Below, in pieces: positions 5,780 to 7,492 of a DNA stretch of 7,492 bases. Below the pieces are notes generated by a model. It did not search any database. It was not told the origin of the DNA and saw only the letters and a list, made by a program, of their open reading frames with translations. Position numbers and translations under genes: made by a program. The stretch comes from an uncultured Clostridia bacterium. GTDB lineage: Bacteria > Bacillota > Clostridia > Lachnospirales > Lachnospiraceae. The stretch spans positions 1 to 7,492 of the forward strand of contig CALASV010000237.1 of the NCBI GenBank assembly GCA_937888895.1. Direction: 5' to 3'. How positions within the stretch are numbered: the first letter of the stretch is position 1; the number at the start of each line of letters is the position of its first letter.

Positions 5780-6427
5780 ATGCCACCAAGAATTCCGATT
5801 GAAACGTCAGCAAGACATATTCATATTAGTAAAGAAGATTTTGAAACATTGTTTGGAGCAGGAAAGGAACTTACTTTTGTAAAAGAACTTTCTCAACCGG
5901 GACAATATTTGGCAGCAGAAAAGTTAGCTGTCATTGGACCAAGAGGAGAATTTGAACGAGTATCTATTTTAGGTCCATTTCGTAGTAAAACACAAGTAGA
6001 AATTTCAGTAACCGATGCTAGAAAACTTGGTGTTCCAAGTGTGATTCGTCAGTCTGGTGATATTGCAGGTAGTCCTGGTTGTATTTTGCGAGCAGGGGAG
6101 AATGAACTTCAAATTTCAGAAGGTGTGATTGTAGCAAAACGACATATTCATATGCGACCAGTCGATGCATTACAATATAATGTAAAAGATAATGAAAATG
6201 TATTTGTCATTACAAAAAGTTATGAACGTAACTTAATTTATGCAGATGTAGTTGTGCGAGTAAGTAATCAGTTTCGACTTTCTATGCATGTAGATACGGA
6301 TGAGGCAAATGCGTTTGCTGGAGATGCCGAGCCGTATGGTGTAATTGTAAAAATATTTGATACAGAGTCTTATTCTGTTGACCAGTGGATGGAGGAAGTA
6401 CTTCGAGGAATTAATCGAATTTATTAA
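5780..6427 (+). CDS. pduL: PduL-type phosphate acyltransferase (phosphotransacylase)
   Basis: This enzyme interconverts acyl-CoA plus phosphate and acyl-phosphate plus CoA; with acetate or propionate kinase it yields ATP. The 215 residues carry the full family pattern: S-A-R-H-I-H-I-S (10-17), L-F-G, L-S-Q-P-G-Q (37-42), G-P-F-R (65-68), T-Q-V-E-I-S (71-76), A-K-R-H-I-H-M (119-125) and M-H-V-D-T-D-E-A-N-A (169-178). From the known PduL structure, the expected zinc ligands are His13, His15, Glu74, His122, His124 and His170, and the phosphate-binding Arg is 68; all are present. The catalytic core starts only a few residues from the N-terminus, so the encapsulation peptide that sends PduL into microcompartments is missing. 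No pdu or eut genes flank it. I therefore infer a cytosolic housekeeping enzyme for acetyl- or propionyl-CoA. AAAGGAG (5764-5770) supports the ATG at 9 bases. I saw no confident promoter in the 90-base upstream gap. Confidence 0.94.
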   Translation: MPPRIPIETSARHIHISKEDFETLFGAGKELTFVKELSQPGQYLAAEKLAVIGPRGEFERVSILGPFRSKTQVEISVTDARKLGVPSVIRQSGDIAGSPGCILRAGENELQISEGVIVAKRHIHMRPVDALQYNVKDNENVFVITKSYERNLIYADVVVRVSNQFRLSMHVDTDEANAFAGDAEPYGVIVKIFDTESYSVDQWMEEVLRGINRIY

Positions 6428-6428
6428 T

Positions 6429-6468
6429 AAAAAGCCTTGTTAGAGGAAAAATCTAACAAGGCTTTTTT
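6429..6468. terminator. Bidirectional rho-independent terminator
   Basis: An 11-bp perfect stem, GCCTTGTTAGA (6434-6444) with TCTAACAAGGC (6452-6462), has a 7-base loop. It is flanked by an A-run (6429-6433) and TTTTTT (6463-6468). It follows the pduL stop by one base and lies 8 bases beyond the stop of the convergent DUF11 gene, so it should end both transcripts. Confidence 0.95.
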
Positions 6469-6476
6469 GTGTAATA

Positions 6477-7331
6477 TTATACTGTTCCAGTTACTTGTAA
6501 AATGACAGAACCAGGAACAATATTCCATTGTCCTGTTGTAGGGTCTTGGTTATAAGTGGCAGCAGGAACGGTAATTATACTAGGAATGGTTTGGAATAAA
6601 CCAGTAGTTTCATCGTAAGTGTATTGAGTGCCTTCTGTCAGTGTATTGCCATTTAATGTTACTACAATTGAATTTAAAATAGGATTAAAATTATCTGTAA
6701 CAGTAACATTGTCAGTAGCGACAGCAGGAGTGTTTCCAGTATTTTGAATGACAAAAGTGTAAGTTAATTGACCGTTTTCTGCTACTGTTTCAGGAGAAAT
6801 ACTCTTTGTAATAGAAAGATTCGCATTGTTAGCAACGGTAATAGTTTCATTAACAGTAACATCTGAAGTAAGTCCATTACCAGAAATAGTTGCTGTATTT
6901 GTAATAGTAGAAGTAGCAATAAGAGGAGCAAATTCATTTACTCTTGTTTCATAAATAATTAAACCATTACCATTCGCAGGAATATTGATACCAGTAATTA
7001 CAAGGGGAGGACTAGAAACAGCAGTAACACCTGTTTGGAGTACACCATTTGCATAATATTGAACAGAATCGGGAACATAAGTTAAAGGAGCAATGGTTGA
7101 TGTACCAAATGGATAAGCACCTAAATTATCTGTGACAGTAAGATTATTGATTGGGGTGTTACCTGTATTTAAAATACTAATGACATACGTTACAGTGTCC
7201 CAAGTTTGATAAGTGTCAGATAATGCATTTTTTACAGCACTTATTGGTTCTACAATTTCACCAGTAACAATGTTAGAAGTAGTAGTTGTATTATTATAAG
7301 ACAATGTTGCTTGATTTGTAAAAATAGCCAT
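6477..7331 (-). CDS. Leaderless two-domain DUF11 repeat protein
   Basis: The start is ATG 7329-7331, with GAAGGAG (7341-7347) 9 bases upstream; an earlier in-frame ATG at 7376 would enclose that site and adds a Lys-rich tail foreign to the family. The 284 residues begin M-A-I-F-T-N-Q-A-T-L-S-Y and hold two DUF11-type beta-sandwich domains, about 31-167 and 168-284. Each shows the pattern T-Y-V-I-S-I-L-N-T-G-N-T-P followed by L-T-V-T-D-N-L (second copy T-Y-T-F-V-I-Q-N-T-G-N-T-P, V-T-V-T-D-N-F). DUF11 domains usually build cell-surface stalks, yet there is no signal peptide, sorting motif or membrane segment. Composition is striking: no Cys or His, Met only at the start, two Lys and one Arg against about 18 acidic residues, and much Thr and Asn. 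Similar leaderless proteins occur in Clostridia with no role known to me. A sporulation-type promoter upstream suggests a spore-surface role, which is inference. Confidence 0.88.
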   Translation of the reverse strand: MAIFTNQATLSYNNTTTTSNIVTGEIVEPISAVKNALSDTYQTWDTVTYVISILNTGNTPINNLTVTDNLGAYPFGTSTIAPLTYVPDSVQYYANGVLQTGVTAVSSPPLVITGINIPANGNGLIIYETRVNEFAPLIATSTITNTATISGNGLTSDVTVNETITVANNANLSITKSISPETVAENGQLTYTFVIQNTGNTPAVATDNVTVTDNFNPILNSIVVTLNGNTLTEGTQYTYDETTGLFQTIPSIITVPAATYNQDPTTGQWNIVPGSVILQVTGTV

Positions 7332-7363
7332 AAGAAAAAACTCCTTCAATTTTGATTTCTTTA

Positions 7364-7392
7364 TAGTATATGACAAAAAAGTATAAAGAGTT
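7364..7392 (-). promoter_or_regulatory. Candidate sporulation (sigma-K or sigma-E type) promoter for the DUF11 gene
   Basis: On the minus strand CATATACTA (7364-7372) fits the -10 pattern CATAnnnTA, and AACT (7389-7392) lies 16 bases upstream, close to the sigma-K -35 pattern mACm. The predicted transcript would begin near 7356, about 25 bases before the start codon and just ahead of the ribosome binding site. No sigma-A promoter of similar quality was seen. The region is AT-rich, so the match could be chance. Confidence 0.45.
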
Positions 7393-7492
7393 CTTAAATA
7401 AAATGATATTTAATAGGATAGTACTTTATACTTTTTTGTATATGACAAAAAAGTATAAAGAGTTCTTAAATAAAATGATATTTAATAGGATA
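7366..7492. repeat. 72-bp period tandem repeat upstream of the DUF11 gene, running off the window
   Basis: Bases 7366-7420 recur without mismatch at 7438-7492, a 55-bp perfect direct repeat with a 72-base offset. Bases 7421-7492 make one full 72-base unit that ends exactly at the window edge, so more copies may follow. The copy nearest the gene lacks 7 bases (CTTTTTT) in its left part: it reads CTTTATA-GTATATGAC where the other reads CTTTATA-CTTTTTT-GTATATGAC. No coding sequence is visible in it. Confidence 0.85.
7424..7460. repeat. Perfect 16-bp inverted repeat (hairpin) within the tandem unit
   Basis: CTTTATACTTTTTTGT (7424-7439) is the exact reverse complement of ACAAAAAAGTATAAAG (7445-7460), with a 5-base centre ATATG. 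The gene-proximal copy keeps the right arm but has lost 7 bases of the left arm, which breaks the hairpin there. It could be a protein-binding dyad or a terminator of an upstream minus-strand gene beyond the window. GC content is too low for a strong classical terminator. Confidence 0.75.

Noticed and set aside
7366..7492. CRISPR array
   Set aside because: The period is 72 with a 55-bp identical part and only about 17 bases between copies; there are no varying spacers of 30-40 bases and no cas genes.

Overview
This is a low-GC window whose codon use, strong AGGAGG-type ribosome binding sites and gene content point to a Gram-positive, motile, anaerobic Clostridia member, probably Lachnospiraceae-like. 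The supporting content is a DegV protein, a PduL phosphotransacylase, a dCache chemoreceptor-type protein and a leaderless DUF11-domain protein. The species cannot be named from the sequence alone.

Layout. Bases 1-577 (minus) hold the N-terminal part of a dCache chemoreceptor-like protein that runs off the left edge. The 355-base gap to the divergent gene degV (933-1769, plus) contains a 174-bp MITE-like element at 660-833. It has perfect 15-bp terminal inverted repeats and a perfect 8-bp target-site duplication, and its right end may supply part of a promoter for degV. A long nested hairpin (1787-1896) separates degV from a convergent minus-strand pair: a MerR-family regulator (3295-3987) followed by a secreted lipoprotein alpha/beta hydrolase (1904-3235). 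The regulator has a near-perfect 23-bp operator placed in a promoter with the 19-bp spacer typical of MerR-activated promoters. Its C-terminal domain also seems to resemble the N-terminal domain of the hydrolase beside it. This pair is the most system-like part of the window.

Divergent from merR lies a 112-residue protein I do not recognise (4123-4461). It is followed by a cation diffusion facilitator gene (4527-5689) that is broken by a frameshift in the sixth membrane segment, and then by a PduL-type phosphate acyltransferase (5780-6427) with all expected metal ligands and no microcompartment-targeting extension. A clear bidirectional terminator (6429-6468) separates pduL from a convergent gene (6477-7331) for a two-domain DUF11 protein. 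That protein has no signal peptide, no cysteine or histidine and very few basic residues. Its upstream region has a sequence matching the sporulation sigma-K/sigma-E promoter pattern, and a 72-bp tandem repeat carrying a perfect 16-bp hairpin that runs off the right edge.

The genes do not form one pathway. They look like separate chromosomal units. Several annotated starts were moved to codons with proper ribosome binding sites: TTG for merR, GTG for the 112-residue protein, and internal ATGs for the transporter and the DUF11 protein.
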